Source of the DNA: Budorcas taxicolor
Lineage: Eukaryota > Chordata > Mammalia > Artiodactyla > Bovidae
Assembly (NCBI RefSeq): GCF_023091745.1
Contig: NC_068935.1
Span: forward strand, 1,379,001-1,443,000
DNA length: 64,000 bases
Direction of reading: 5' to 3'
The notes below the pieces were generated by a model, which had not been told where the DNA came from, ran no database searches, and saw nothing but the letters and a program-made list of their open reading frames with translations. Both the position numbers and the translations under genes were made by a program. Numbering within the stretch: the first letter of the stretch is position 1; each line of letters starts with the position of its first letter. Of the stretch, positions 11,258 to 23,623 are shown in pieces.

Positions 11258-12284
11258 TACCTTAAATATACGTGATGCATAAATAGTTGAAACAAAGAAG
11301 TGCACATTTACCTTCCATTATTTGATGTAGGGCTTTTGACTTTTATTTAGATATATGTTTTCTGGTTAGTCATACACTGGTTAGAGTCATGCATCATCTT
11401 TATTACACAAACTACACCCATAATACATAGTCTGAAACTTCCAGTTTTGAATCCTATGAAATATAATGTGTATTTAGCAGCTTTGAAAAGCTTTATGAAT
11501 ATGAAATTTTATAGTACATTTTCTGAATCTTCTGCTCTTATGTTACTTAGACATAATTCTCTGATGAATTTTAGTGACAGTTGATCTTTATAATTCTGAA
11601 AAGTTCAATTTGATCTTCTTTGAAGCAATTACTTTATATTCACATTGTATTAGTTAGCATAAGATTTTAATTAAATGAAATAAATTTAAAAGCAAGTGTA
11701 GTGATATTAGCATGTCTTTGAACACATATCTAACTTTTCCTAAGCATAAAACTCATTTTGGCAGCAAAAAGTAAATGGAAGTAGCAACATCCTAATTAGG
11801 TAGATACAGCTTACAGAGGTCAAAAGTCAATGTTTTATTCAACAGAAACAAAAAATGAACTTTGTTTGACCAATGAACTGGTTAAGCAGAGATCTGTCAA
11901 AAGAGTTTAATTTATTAATGTTAGCATACATGCTATATCAAAGTAGGACATCTGATTATGGCAAATATCAATCAAATTTAACCCCATATTTACATATCTA
12001 AACTGAAATTTTGATGAAAAGTCATTACAATACATTTCATCATTTTAATGTCTAAAGAAGTTTGTTTGCAGTTTGTGTATATCCACCATAACTACTTGAC
12101 TGCTATCTAACAGCTACACCAAACTTTAATCATAGATACAAGGCTTTAAATGAAAAAAAGTACATATGAATGATTTTTAGAGTAGTTAAAATGAATGCAT
12201 CTCAAATTTTCATGTGCAGATGGATCACCTGTGGGATGTTACTAATGGAGATTCTTTTTCAGTAAATTTTCATATTTTATATAT
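11258..12284. other. AT-rich intergenic stretch
   Basis: About 1 kb of AT-rich DNA with no open frame of note and no element recognised. Confidence 0.5.
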
Positions 12285-12320
<36 letters not shown>

Positions 12321-12327
12321 ATATATG
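12285..12327. repeat. Compound (AC)n(AT)n microsatellite
   Basis: About 15 AC units with one interrupting A are followed by about six AT units. An A-run at 12340-12351 follows shortly after. Likely length-variable. Confidence 0.92.
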
Positions 12328-12351
12328 TCACCAAAGTTAAAAAAAAAAAAA

Positions 12352-12537
12352 GGCAAAAAATTATATTGACACCAGGTACCACTCCAGGCCAATGTTATCA
12401 TTTACTCTTGGAATAGAGCCTGAAAATGGTATTTTTGCTATATTATCCAGTGGATTAAATGTGTAGGTTAATTGGAGAAGTAGGATTTAAACAGAAAAAC
12501 TTAAAAAATGCCTTCCAATCATTTACCATTTGGATTC
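12352..12537. other. Unannotated 5' flank of a BovB
   Basis: No recognised element between the A-run and the first BovB-derived bases at about 12538. Confidence 0.4.
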
Positions 12538-13672
12538 CAAGAGAGTTCCAGAAAAACATCTATTTCTGCTTTATTGACTATGTCAAAGCCTTTGACTGTG
12601 TGGATCACAATAAAGTGTGGAAAATTCTGAAAGAGATGGGAATACCAGACCACCTGACCTGCCTCTTGTGAAACCTATATGCACGTCAGGAAGCAACAGT
12701 TGGAACTAGACATGGAACAATAGATTGGTTTTCTAAATAGGAAAAGGAGTATGTCAAGGCTGTATATTGTCACCCTGCTTATTTAACTTCTATCCAGAGT
12801 ACATCATGAGAAACATTAGACTGGAAGAAATACAAGATGGAATCAAAATTGGTGGGAGAAATATCAATAACGTCAGATACGCAGATGACAGCACCCTTAT
12901 GACAGAAAGTGAAGAGGAGCTAAAGAGCCTGTTGATGAAAGTGAAAGAGGAGAGTGAAAAAGTTGTCTTAAAACTCAGCATTCAGAAAACGAAGATCATG
13001 GCATCTGGTCCCATCACTTCATGGCAGATAGATGGGGAAACAGTGGAAACAGTGTCAGACTTTATTTTATTTATTTATTTTTTTGGCTCCAAAATCACTG
13101 CAGGTGATGATTGCAGCCATGAAATTAAAAGACACTTACTTCTTGGAAACAAAGTTATGACCAACCTAGATAGTATATTGGAAAGCAGAGATATTACTTT
13201 GCCAAAAAAGCTCTGTCTAGTCAAGGCTATGGTTTTTCCAGTGGTCATGTCTGGATGTGAGAGTTGGACTGTGAAGAAAGCTGAGTGCCAAAGAATTGAT
13301 GGTTTTGAACTGTGGTGTTGGAGAAAACTCTTTAGAGTCCCTTGGACTGCAAGGAGATCCAACCAGTCCATCCTAAAGTAGAGCAGTCCTGGGTGTTCAT
13401 TGGAAGGACTGATGCTGAAGCTGAAACTCCAATACTTTGGCCACCTCATGTGAAGAGTTGACTCATTGGAAAAGACCCTGATTCTGGGAGGGATTGGAGG
13501 CAGAAGGAGAAAGGCATGGCAGAGGATGAGATGGCTGGATGGCATCACTACCTCGATGGACATGCATTTGAGTGAATTCTGGGAGTTGGTGATGGAGAGG
13601 GAGGCCTGGTGTGCTGCAATTCGTGGGGTCGCAACGAGTTGGACATGACTGAGCAACTGAACTGAACTGAAG
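12538..13672 (+). mobile_element. BovB LINE, 5'-truncated at reverse transcriptase motif A
   Basis: It begins just before FIDYVKAFDCVDHNKVW (motif A) and ends in the ACTGA-repeat 3' tail. A 204-codon frame (12767-13381) holds the catalytic loop VRYADDSTLM, the QKTKIMASGPITSW block and the C-terminal CWRKLFRVPWTARRSNQS block. A TTTATTTATTTA expansion near 13063-13083 adds residues before GSKITAG. Motif A and motif B lie in different frames, and the frame stops at 13381, so it is inactive. It abuts another BovB at its 3' end. Confidence 0.93.
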
Positions 13673-16600
13673 AATTCCTTAGAAGAAATGGATTAGCCCT
13701 CATAGTCAACATAAGTGTCTGAAATATAGTACTTGGGGTGCAGTCTCAAAAACAACAGAATGATTTCTGTTCATTTCCAAGGCAAAACATTCAATATCAT
13801 AGTAACCCAGGTCTATGCCCCAATCACTAATGCTGAAGAAGCTTAGGTTGAATGGTTCTATCAAGACCTACAAGACCTTCTAACACCAGATAAAGAGGTT
13901 CTTTACATCATAAGGGGCTGGAATAGAAAAGTAGGAAGTCAAGAGATACCTGGAATAACAGGTAAGTTTGACCTTGGAGAACAAAATGAAACAGGGTAAA
14001 GGCTAACAGAGTTTTGCCAAGAGAACACATTGGTTATAGAAAACACCCTCTTCCAACAATACAAGTGATAATTCTACACATGGACATCACCAGATGGTTA
14101 ATACTGAAATCAGACTGATTATATTCTTTGCAACCAAAGATGGAGAAGCTCTAAACAGTCTGAAAAATTAAGACTGGGACTTGACTGTAATTCAGATCAT
14201 GAACTCCTTATCGCCAAATTCAGACTTAAATTGAAGAAAGGAGGGAAACCTACTAGACCATTCAGGTGTGACCTCAATCAAATCTCCTTAAGATTGACTA
14301 TGCAATGGAAGTGACAAAGAGATTCAAGGGATTAGATCTCACAGACAGAGTGCCTGAAGAACTATGGACAGAGCTTCCTGACATTGTACAGGAGATGATG
14401 ATCAAAACCATCCCCAATAAAAAGAAATGCAAAAAGGCAAAAGTGGTGTCTGAGAAGGCCTTAAAAATAGCTGAGAAAAGAAGAGAAATGAAAGGCAAAG
14501 GAGAAAAGGAAAGATACACCCATATGAATGCAGTGTTACAAAGAATAGCGAGAAGAGATAAGAAAGCATTCCTCAATGATCAATGCTAAGAAATAGAGGA
14601 AAACAGCAGAACAGGAAAGACTAGTGATCACTTCAAGAAAATTAAAGATACTAAGGGAATATTTCATACATCAGTTCAGTTCAGTTCAGTCGCTCAGTTG
14701 TATCTGACTGTTTGCAAGCCCATGAGCTGCAGCATGCCAGGCCTCCCTGTCCAGCGCCAACTCCCAGAGTCCACCCAAACCCATGTCCATTGTGTCAGTG
14801 ATGCCATCCAACCATCTCATCCTCTGCCATCCCCTTATCCTCCTGCCCTCAATCTTTCCCAACATCAGGGTCTTTTCAAGTGAGTCACCTCTCTGCAACA
14901 GGTGGCCAAAGTATTGGATTTTCAGCTTCAACATCAGTCCCTCCAATGAACACCCAGGACTGATCTCCTCCAGGATGGACTGGTTGGATCTCCTTGCAGT
15001 CCAAGGGACTCTCAAGAGTCTTCTCCAACAACACAGTTCAAAAGCATCAATTCTTCAGCGCTGACCTTTCTTTATAATCCAACTCTCACATCCATATATG
15101 ACTACTGGAAAAACCATAGCCTTGACTAGACAGACCTTTGTTGACAAAGTAATGTTTCTGCATTTTAATATGCTGTCTAGGTTGGTCATAACTTTCCTTC
15201 ATAGAAGAACACAATAAAAAACAGAAACGATATAGACCTAACAGAAGCAGAAGATGTTAAGAAGAGGTGGCAAGAATACACAGAAGAACTATGCAAAAAA
15301 GATCATAATGACTCAAATAACCATGATGGTGTGATTACTCACCTAGAGACAGGCATCCTGGAGTGTGAAGTCAAGTGGGCCTCAGGTAGCATCGCTATGA
15401 AGAAAGCTAGTGGAGATCATGGAATTCCAGTTGAGCTATTCCAAGCCTTAAAAAATGATGCTATTAAAGTGCTGCTCTCAACATGCCAACAAATTTGGAA
15501 AACTCAACAGTGGCCACGGGACTGAAAAAGGTCAGTTTTCATTCCAATCCCAAAGAAAGGCAACACCAAAGAATGTTCAAACAACTGTGCAATTGCACTC
15601 ATCTCACATGCTAACAATGTGATGCTCAAAATTCTCCAAGATAGGCTTCAATAGTACATGAACCAAGAACTTCCAGATATTCAAGCTGGTTTTAGAGAAT
15701 GTAGAGGAAGCAGAGATTAAATTTCCAACATCTGTTGCATCATAGAAAAGGCAAAAAAATTCCAGAAAAACATTAACTACTTCTTTATTGACTATGCCAA
15801 AGCCTTTGACTGTTTAGATCACAACAAACCGTGGAAAATTCTTCAAGTTACCCAGGCACTTTACCTGCCTCCTGAGAAATCTGTATGCAGGTCAAGAAGC
15901 AATAGTTAGAACATGGAATAAGGGACTGGTTCCAAATTGGATAAGGAGTACTTCAAGGCTGTATATTGTCACCCTGCTTATTTAACTTATATGCAGTATG
16001 CATCATGTGAAATTCCAGGCTGGATGAAGCACAAGCTGGAATCAAGATTTCTGGGAGAAATATCAGTAACCTCAGATATACAGATGACACCACCCTTATG
16101 GCAGAAAGCAAAGAACTAAAAAGCCTCTTGATGAAAGTGAAAGAGGAGAGTGTAAAAGCTGGCTTAAAACTCAACATTCAGAAAACGAAGATCATGGCAT
16201 CTGTTCCCATCACTTCATGGCAAATAGATGGGGAAACAATGGAAACATTGACACACTTTATTTTCTTGGGCTGCAAAATTATTGCAGATGGTGACTCTGG
16301 TCATGAAACTAAAAGACCCTTACTCCTTGGAAGAAAAGTTAAGGCCAACCTAGACAGCATATTAAAAAGCAGAGACATTAAATTTCCCGACGAATGTCCA
16401 TATAGTCAAAGCTATAGTTTTTCAAGTAGCCAAGTATGCATGTGAGAGTTTGACCATAAAAAAGCTGAGTGCCAAAGAATTGATGCCTTTGAACTGTGGT
16501 GTTGAAAAAGACTCTCGACACTCCTTTGGACTGCAAGTAGGTCAAACCAGCCAATCCTAAAGGAAATCAGTCCTGAATAGTCATTTGAAAGACTGATGGG

Positions 16601-16864
16601 GAAGCTGAACCTCCAATAATTTGGCCACATAATGTGAAGAACTGACTTATTAGAAGAGACCCTGATGCTGGGAAAGACGGAAAGCAGGAGAGAAGTGTAC
16701 TACAGAGAATGAGATTTGGGGTGGCATCACAAACTCAATGGACATGAGTTTGAGCAAGACCCAGGAGTTAGTAAAAGACAGGGAATTGGTAAAGACAGGG
16801 ACTGGATGGTGCAGTCCATGGGGTTGCAAATAGTTGGACACGACTGGGCAACTAAACAGACTGA
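13673..16864 (+). mobile_element. BovB LINE, starting in the endonuclease, split by a reverse BovB
   Basis: The first segment (13673-14668) covers the endonuclease: VTQVYAPITNAEEA-type text near 13800, a GWNRKVGSQE block where WNAKVGSQE is usual, then TSPDG and a SDHELLIAKF block near 14195-14220, followed by the linker. After the reverse BovB at 14669-15197 it resumes (15198-16864) with the RT start KASGDHGIPVELFQ, motif A near 15790 and a catalytic loop reading YTDD near 16075-16090. It ends near 16864 in a degenerate ACTGA tail. It is more diverged than most copies here and carries many stops. Confidence 0.9.
14669..15197 (-). mobile_element. BovB 3' end, nested inside a + strand BovB
   Basis: The element carries the last 530 bases or so of BovB in reverse, opening with a triple TTCAG tail repeat. 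A minus-strand frame (14686-15015) includes RVPWTARRSNQSILEEISP and MRWLDGITDTMD. A TTCATA duplication at 14663-14668 and 15198-15203 marks the site in the host BovB linker region. Confidence 0.92.
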
Positions 16865-16866
16865 AG

Positions 16867-17080
16867 AGTGAAGGAGATGCTTCCCTAGTGGCACCGGCTG
16901 TAAAAAATATTCTGCCTGCAATACAATAGACCGAGGTTAGATGCCTGGGTCGAGAAAATCCCCTGGAGAAGAGCATGGTTACCTCCTCCATTATTCCTGC
17001 TTGGAGAATTCCATGGACAGAGGATCCTGGTGAGCTACAGTCCATGAGATCACAAATAGACACAACTAAGCAACTAACAC
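16867..17080 (+). mobile_element. Bov-tA SINE
   Basis: A degenerate tRNA-like head (GCTTCCCTAGTGGC) is followed by CCCCTGGAGAAGAGCATGG and a diverged BovA body ending near CACAACTAAGCAACTAA. It lies immediately after the BovB 3' tail and ends in the microsatellite at 17078-17104. Confidence 0.9.
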
Positions 17081-17104
17081 ACACACATACATACACACAC
17101 ACAC
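17078..17104. repeat. (AC)n tail microsatellite
   Basis: Interrupted AC/ATAC units form the tail of the preceding Bov-tA. Confidence 0.9.
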
Positions 17105-17302
17105 AAGAATGAAGCTAAAGTTTTTATCTTGTTTCCATCAGTTTTGTCATGAGGTAAGAAAATGTATTTACTAAGGAGGCACATTCTCAAAACATTGTTA
17201 AGCTAAATATAACAGAAAAGCCTTCATGATAAGAAAAGCAAAGAAGCTTGATTAATAGTAATTTGATTAAGAGCCAAAAATTTCTGGCATTGTAATTTGT
17301 TT
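17105..17302. other. Unannotated AT-rich spacer
   Basis: No element or coding frame recognised. Confidence 0.4.
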
Positions 17303-17416
17303 GAAAGTGAAGTGAAAGTGAGAGTCACTCAGTTGTGTAAGACTCTTTGTGATCCCACAGATTATACAGTCAATAGAATTCTTCAGGCCAGAATACTGGA
17401 GTGGGTAGCCTTTCCG
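17303..17416 (-). mobile_element. Bov-A SINE, partial
   Basis: A reverse Bov-A unit with a GTGAAGTGAAAGTGAGAG start and a CCAGAATACTGGAGTGGG core. An ATTTGTTT duplication (about 17295-17302 and 17417-17424) flanks it. Confidence 0.88.
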
Positions 17417-17426
17417 ATTTGTTTAT

Positions 17427-17742
17427 GGTCATTTATTTAACATTATTTCTTTGAGGATCACAAACTACAAGACAGATGAAAAGCAAAATTTTCCTTTTAA
17501 TCATGTCAAATTCTTGGGCTAAATTCAATTATTTTAAAATTCTCAAAATAAAGGAAACAGGGAGGCAATCAGCATTTATTTAAATGGGTATTAAAGTTTC
17601 ATCTGCTAATTATATTGTAACATTTTTATGAATCTGAGAGCGTTCATAGAAATGATATGAAAGCTGAACAGGTAAAATTATTTTTATCACACATGGATAT
17701 GTGAATTATATTATATGTTAATATTATCTGTGTATTATATGT
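17427..17742. other. AT-rich spacer
   Basis: About 300 bases with no recognised element or coding frame. Confidence 0.4.
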
Positions 17743-17743
17743 A

Positions 17744-17940
17744 TGGGCTTCCCTGGTGGCTCAGTGGTAAAGAATATCTCTGCCAGTGCAAGAGATGTGA
17801 GTTAGATCCCGGAATCAGGAAGATCCCCTGGAAAAGGAAATGGCAACTCACTCCAATATTCTTGCCTGAGAAATTTCATGGACAGAGAAGCCTAGGGGAC
17901 TACAGTCTGATTCATGTATAGACACATTTAGCTAAACAAA
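17744..17940 (+). mobile_element. Bov-tA SINE
   Basis: It has the head GGGCTTCCCTGGTGGCTCAG, a degraded B box, CCCCTGGAAAAGGAAATGGC and a degenerate right part. The last 30 or so bases are too diverged to fix the end precisely. Confidence 0.88.
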
Positions 17941-17969
17941 ACATTTTACAAAACAAAGAACATAAATAT

Positions 17970-18050
17970 CAGGATCAGATTGTCTGAGTCCAGAAATTAG
18001 CAGTTTTGTAAGCTTGGGTAGATTTAACCACTCATTTTGTGAGTTCTTTA
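17970..18050 (+). mobile_element. Possible MIR remnant
   Basis: A diverged AGATTGTCTGAGTCC block followed by TTGTAAGCTTGGG and ACTCATTTTGTGAG resembles the middle of a MIR. The match is short, so this is tentative. Confidence 0.4.
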
Positions 18051-19457
18051 ACATGCACAGTAGAAACTTCCTGTGGGAACAAAGATGAATTCATCCTGAC
18101 AGAGTGTATAGAAATGCTATTTGAACACTATGGTTCAAAACTGAGATGACCTAAAAGCAAAGCAAAATACAGATAATATTATGATATATTACTTTGGGCA
18201 TTTATATGTCTTCCTTCTTTTACTTCTGTATCCTTGTTTTTGTTATTATCTCTGTCCTGCTTTTATAAGTTCCTTGACATACTTAGGGAATGACCCATAT
18301 AGAATTATAATTGTTGAATATTTATAGAGATGTCAATATTTATAACTGTATTTGAGGTACAAAGTTCCTCTTTTAGATCTATCTTAAAAATGTGACCGGT
18401 AATGATACATCTTATTCAGTATTAAATATTAAAATGGACATTATACATTAATGATAAAGACCAAGTGACTTCCTTGATTGCTAAGTTAATGGAAACTAGA
18501 GAAATGACTTAATTTTCCTGCTTTGTAATAAACATTTGATTTGTACTCCTGCATGCCATAAAGATGCAGTATACAGAAGTGATAGAAAATATAGCTATGA
18601 AGTCTATTCTGAATTTGGTCCTAATTAACATTACTTTAAGAAAATATAAGATGGTGAAGTCTTGTCTCAGTTTTTTAAAGTATAAATATGTATTGACCTT
18701 ACAAAATACTTTGTCAATAGAGGTTATATAGAGTGTTGTTATAGATATTTGAAAACTAAGTCCATGATCTTTCTACTCAGTTGTCAAATTTAGATACTTT
18801 AAAAATGCCATCAAATTCAAAAATCATAAAATGGAATCATCCCAACTTTTTAGTTGACAGAATGAAATTCTTTTTCTATTTTGTGGTACTACATATAGCA
18901 TCTTTTAGACATTTCCCTATTGTCTCATAAATTATTTCTGATACAATCTAGAGTTTAGATGTCCTTTGAAAACCAAAGAAAGCATTTCTTTTTTGAAATA
19001 GTATTTAAAATATTTACAGTCTAAAATTTAAGATTTGTAAAGTGATTTCAGGTATAGTAATTCAGGTGAAATTTACATGGACTCTAATTTTTTGACCTTT
19101 GTAATATCAGTATTTTAAATGATTACAACCTATTTGCTATATAGATATAGATATATGTATGGAGACAACAAGTTAGGTGTTTTATCATATTCTAAAATTT
19201 AAAGTACCAATAATAGTTCCACTGAGCTGATTTTCTATAATCTGTAGAGATAATTTGCATCAATCACCTTTAGTAAAGTGACACCTAGCTTGGTCATTTT
19301 AAAGCAACTCACTGTGGTTAGGCCATTTAGACAGCAAATCAATGCTAGAAGGATAAAACGCTCAACAGTGCCAAATAGAGGCCTGTACATTAGCATGCCT
19401 TCCATTACATACATATTTTTCAATAGAATATAAGTGTCAGGTGATCTGGGAACATTT
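18051..19457. other. AT-rich intergenic stretch
   Basis: About 1.4 kb with no recognised repeat and only short open frames. Nothing supports an exon. Confidence 0.5.
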
Positions 19458-19467
19458 CTTTCCTTTC

Positions 19468-19492
<25 letters not shown>
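19458..19492. repeat. Polypyrimidine / poly-T tract
   Basis: A CTTTCCTTTC lead-in runs into about 23 T residues. It could be the A tail of a reverse insertion, but no element is recognised next to it. Confidence 0.85.
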
Positions 19493-19498
<6 letters not shown>

Positions 19499-19957
19499 AG
19501 TTTTCTCAACACATAGCAAGACCTGAAACATAATAAATGATACATCTTTTTGGTCTAATGAATATCAGAGATGTTTTATTTGGTATTTTAGATTTGAGAA
19601 TTCAGCCTAAACAGAGTCAGAAAAAAAGTGTTCTTTCTTCTTTAATCTTAAAGATTAAAAATCATAGAGGATGTAAGGTTCCAGAAGCTTTAATTGGAGA
19701 AGTGCCCATGATTTTTTAAACCAAAGCAGTGATGCAGAAGGATGTTCATTACAACAGGAATACGTTATACAGAAGTCTGATAAAAAAGCAATTTAGAAAA
19801 TTTGTCATAAAAATGTGAGAAATGGGTTAGATACAAGCATATATTACAGAATTTTATCTTTCATCCTTAGATTTTGTTTTGTTAATTTTCACTTAGCTAG
19901 ATTTAGCATCACAGGGTGATTGTGGCATACTGACATTCAAATGTTTCAACAAGTTTT
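19493..19957. other. Unannotated AT-rich stretch
   Basis: No recognised element. A 60-codon frame is not distinguishable from chance. Confidence 0.4.
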
Positions 19958-20023
19958 CATTCACTCGACAAATATTTGTCAAATATTTAACCGTGCCAGA
20001 CACTATTTTAGGTTACTCTCTGT
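19958..20023 (-). mobile_element. L2 LINE 3' end remnant
   Basis: TTTTCATTCACTCGACAAAT followed by CGTGCCAGACACTATTTTAG is the reverse of the conserved L2/MIR-type 3' end. Ancient and short. Confidence 0.65.
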
Positions 20024-20294
20024 GTAAGCCTCTCCTAAATATACCATTGCATGTTAGCCTTAAACAAACAAACAAAAAATTTTGACCAAAAGTATTGTGA
20101 GACAATTTACTAATAAATTACTACATGTTTATAAATGTATATTTTTCACCCCAGAATGTTTGGATTTTGATTAGGCATGGCGTGAAAATCGTTTCACTTA
20201 TGTAAAATATTTGTTCTTTGAGACTTTTTTGGTCAAGAATTTATATATATTTATTATTAATATTTTAAGTTTAATGTCACCATGTTTATTTATT
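20024..20294. other. AT-rich spacer
   Basis: Nothing recognised apart from the target-site copy at 20283-20294. Confidence 0.4.
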
Positions 20295-20501
20295 TGGGAT
20301 TCCCTGGTGGCTCAGATGGTAAAGCGTTTGTCTGCAATGCAGGAGACGCGGGTTCAATCCCTGGGTTTGGAAGATCCCCTGGAGAAGGAAATGGCAACCC
20401 ACTCCAGTACTCTTGGCTAGAAAATTCCATGGAAGAGCCAGGTGGGCTACAGTCCGTGGGGTCACAAAGAGTCGGACGCGACTGAGCGACTTCACTTCAC
20501 T
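20295..20501 (+). mobile_element. Bov-tA SINE, well preserved
   Basis: The tRNA-like head with A box (TGGCTCAGATGG) and B box (GGTTCAATCCC) is followed by CCCCTGGAGAAGGAAATGGC and ends at GAGCGACTTCACTTCACT. A perfect 12-bp duplication, TGTTTATTTATT, flanks it at 20283-20294 and 20502-20513. This is among the least diverged SINEs in the window. Confidence 0.95.
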
Positions 20502-20756
20502 TGTTTATTTATTAGTGTTAGGGCTGCATTATATTATATGTTTATGACTCCTAAAGTTATTGATTTAGATTATATAGTTAATTTTGAATTATATCTTCTT
20601 TCTAATGTATCTCAAATTATTTGAACTAAAGAGTGAAATGATAGCTGGGGATGTCCTGTGTTCATTTTTGGAAGTGCCAATTTTCAAAATAAAAGAGTTT
20701 TATAATGGGTTTTTGGAGTTTATTGATAACCATATATGGTGTAATGTTGAAACTAT

Positions 20757-20935
20757 GTGTGGGTGTGTGTGTGAGAGTTGCTCAGTGTGTCCAACTCTGT
20801 GTGACCCCATGGACCGTAGCCCTGCCAGGTTCCTCTGTCCATGGAATTCTCCAAGCAAGAATACTGGAGTGGGTTGCCATTCCCTTCTCTGGGGATATTC
20901 CCCACCAAAAGATCAAACCTGGGTCTCTGAATGAT
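20757..20935 (-). mobile_element. Bov-tA SINE, 5'-truncated
   Basis: The reverse body reads from a GTGTGTGTGTGAGAGTTGC tail through CCTCTGTCCATGGAATTC and GAATACTGGAGTGGGTTGCC to a degraded B box. The tRNA head is incomplete. A short TG tract at 20757-20772 is its tail. Confidence 0.88.
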
Positions 20936-22508
20936 GCATTAGCTTTATTTATAGGAAATAAAGTTAAAAAAATAGAAATGCATGCATATTTGGTTCAAAA
21001 CCACATATCAAATTCTTGTTTCATTTAGTTAACCTGAAGGAAAAATCTGTATTGTAAAAAAACAAAACAACTTTTAGTAGGAAAAGTACTCTACTCTTAG
21101 ACCTTATTTAGATCAAGTAGTATTTATTATTTAAAATATGAGTATGTTTATCTTTCTCTTCACATTTGAAATTCAGGCATAATGTTTCAAATTACAGGGA
21201 AAAGATCAGATTGTTCTGTTATTAGACACATACATTGTGGTTTGGATATTTAATTTAATTACAAAATTTCCCTTTAATTTTTACCAACAAAAGTACTTGT
21301 AAAACCTGAATGTAATTTAAAGAAATATAAATACAAATTTTATTTTATTTAAGAAAATACTGTAGAATCACTTTTAGACTTTTTTTCAGTGAGTTTTAAC
21401 TGTGCAAAATGAGTGAACACTGGTTACTTCTCTGCATGATCCAGTACAAGCATAGAGACAGAACAGGAAAATACTGCTACTTAGGGATCAGGGGCTAGAA
21501 AGAATATTGTAGAATGTCCCTTCTTACACATTCTGTGTCATAATGGTTCATCTGAGTGTAATGAGCATTAAAGGATTATAGGATTGGCATACATTTTAAG
21601 TAAATGGCTTGGTTAGTCATGCTTTAGTTTCTTTTAGACCAAATTTCAGTCAGCTTCTTAGTAATGCTAATTTACGTATTTGACACAATTTGTATGTTGG
21701 TTCCCTACTCTAACTAGCAGAAACATTATCATTTTATGTCTGAAGAAACTTAACTAAGTAAAGGGAGAGATTAATTCTTAGTATCTCATGCAAATACAGA
21801 ATCAAATGTATATCTATATGAAAGATTTATGTTTCCTTTCTTATTATGTAAAAAGTAGATCTTAGGCAATATTTTAATCTTAGGTGACATGCTTTTATTT
21901 TGAAAATACCAAAACATAATATTCATATTTGAGTATTCAAAAAGTCATTACTTTGAATCTGTGCCTTCTAATCATGAAGTGCAGATGATTTCTAAAGCAG
22001 ATAACATTTGGTTTATTCAAAAAATATTTTAGCATGTCTTATGCAGTCAATTAATCTGTCAGACTGGTAACATAAATCCTTCATACTCCTCTTCCTGTGC
22101 ATGTAAACTTTTATTAAATTCAGTTTGAAATTACTTACTTCTACTTATTATTTCCTTTTCATGTTTGTGGCACTGTCTTTTACTTTTTGTTCTTTGTTGC
22201 CATAAAATATTTGTATCATCAAAAAAGATTGGTTCTCCACAATAGTTACCCAGGGTTTCATCACATGGAAAATATCTTGCTTACTCCTAAAATCTATAGC
22301 CAGATTTCCATATGTCAGGTTTATCCTTTGACATTTGAAATATAAAACTAAATAAACTTATGGATATTAATTATGTGTGGATATTGCCATTAAACACTTA
22401 ATTTTAAAAGGATTTGGATTTTTAAAATGTTTCTTTTAATATTAAACAAATATGAATTTGGATTTTATTTCCTTTTTTTAACTGTCCTAATGGAAATATA
22501 AGACTTCC
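20936..22508. other. AT-rich intergenic stretch
   Basis: About 1.6 kb without recognised repeat or convincing coding frame. Confidence 0.5.
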
Positions 22509-22519
22509 AATACATTTAC

Positions 22520-22733
22520 GGCTTCCCAGGCGTCTCAGTGATAAAGATTTCTCCTGCCAATGCAGGAGATACAAGTTTGATCCCTGAGTCAGGAAGATCC
22601 TCTGAAGAAGGAAATGGCAACTCACTCTAGTATGTATTCCTGCTAGAATAATCCCTTGGACAGAGGAACCTGGAGGGCTACAGTCCATGGGGTCACAAAC
22701 AGGTGGACACAACTGAATGACTGAGCACAACAT
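22520..22733 (+). mobile_element. Bov-tA SINE, full length
   Basis: The head GGCTTCCCAGGCGTCTCAG, a GAGATACAAGTTTGATCCC B-box region and a GTGGACACAACTGAATGAC end are visible. A perfect 11-bp duplication, AATACATTTAC, lies at 22509-22519 and 22734-22744. Confidence 0.95.
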
Positions 22734-22970
22734 AATACATTTACTTTCCATTTTTTTTCAATATAATGTCACAAATAGTTAAAAAATAAAACTACCATGA
22801 GATTATTTATTCATTTGTTTCTGTCCTTTAATAACATGACCAACACAGTTAATCAAAGACATAGATTCTACCCCCAAGCAATATAGTTAATATATACAAC
22901 ATTTGTTAAGGCTTTTTTCTTCAAATAGACCACAGTAGATTCTGACATCCAGACCTCTTCTTCTTCTCCT

Positions 22971-23134
22971 TTTTTTTTTTTTTTTAAATTTTACTTTATA
23001 ACACTGTATTGGTTTTGCCATACATCATCATGAATCCGCCATGGGTGTACATGAGTTCCCAATCCTGAACGCCCTTCCCACCACCCTCCCCATACTATCT
23101 CTCTGGGTCATCCCAGTGCACCAGCCCCAAGCAT
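22971..23134 (-). mobile_element. L1 3' end, 5'-truncated
   Basis: A T15 run followed by ACACTGTATTGGTTTTGCC and CATGAGTTCCCAATCC is the reverse L1 3'UTR, cut after about 165 bases at AGCCCCAAGCA. Confidence 0.9.
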
Positions 23135-23508
23135 TTTTTTTCAGAAATGACGATTGTTTCAAGGTTAACTCCTTTCTGCAAACATTAATATTCAACATGT
23201 TAATAGCCAGTTACTTCCAAGAATGAAAGTTTCTGCCAAAGCTTGTGTTCTGTACTATCATCACAGAAGTCTCAGTAAAATAATATATTAGAAAGAAAGA
23301 AATAGAAAATAAACAAAAAGTTTCCAATTATTTAAAAAAATATCAACTTGATACTATGATTAAACTGATATTAATTCACAGTGATTACAACAAATCACAA
23401 CTTCCTAAGTGCTGACATAGCATATGAGAAGATGAAAACATATTCATAAAGAGAATCATCAAGTCGGATGGCACTTTGAATACCATATTTTTCTTTCATT
23501 TTTGCCTT
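23135..23508. other. AT-rich spacer
   Basis: No recognised element or coding frame. Confidence 0.4.
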
Positions 23509-23519
23509 AAATATATGAT

Positions 23520-23612
23520 CTGGAGAAGGTAATGAAAAACCACTCCAGTATTCCTGTCTAAAGAATCCCGTGGACAGAAGAGTCTGGTGGGCTACAGTCC
23601 GTGGGAGTCGCA
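23520..23612 (+). mobile_element. Bov-A SINE, partial
   Basis: A short unit with CTGGAGAAGGTAATG, CCACTCCAGTATTCCTG and GGGCTACAGTCCGTGGG. The flanking 11-bp copies AAATAT(A/G)TGAT at 23509-23519 and 23613-23623 differ once. Confidence 0.9.
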
Positions 23613-23623
23613 AAATATGTGAT

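Noticed and set aside
13075..13656. A 193-codon minus-strand open frame
   Set aside because: It is the antisense of the + strand BovB C-terminal region; the same antisense frame appears beside many BovB copies here and has no domain of its own.
16650..17102. A 150-codon minus-strand frame starting in a CA/TG repeat
   Set aside because: Translation of the antisense of Bov-tA and BovB tails; low-complexity start.
20295..20370. tRNA-like A and B boxes
   Set aside because: They belong to the tRNA-derived head of a Bov-tA SINE; no cloverleaf with intact acceptor stem.
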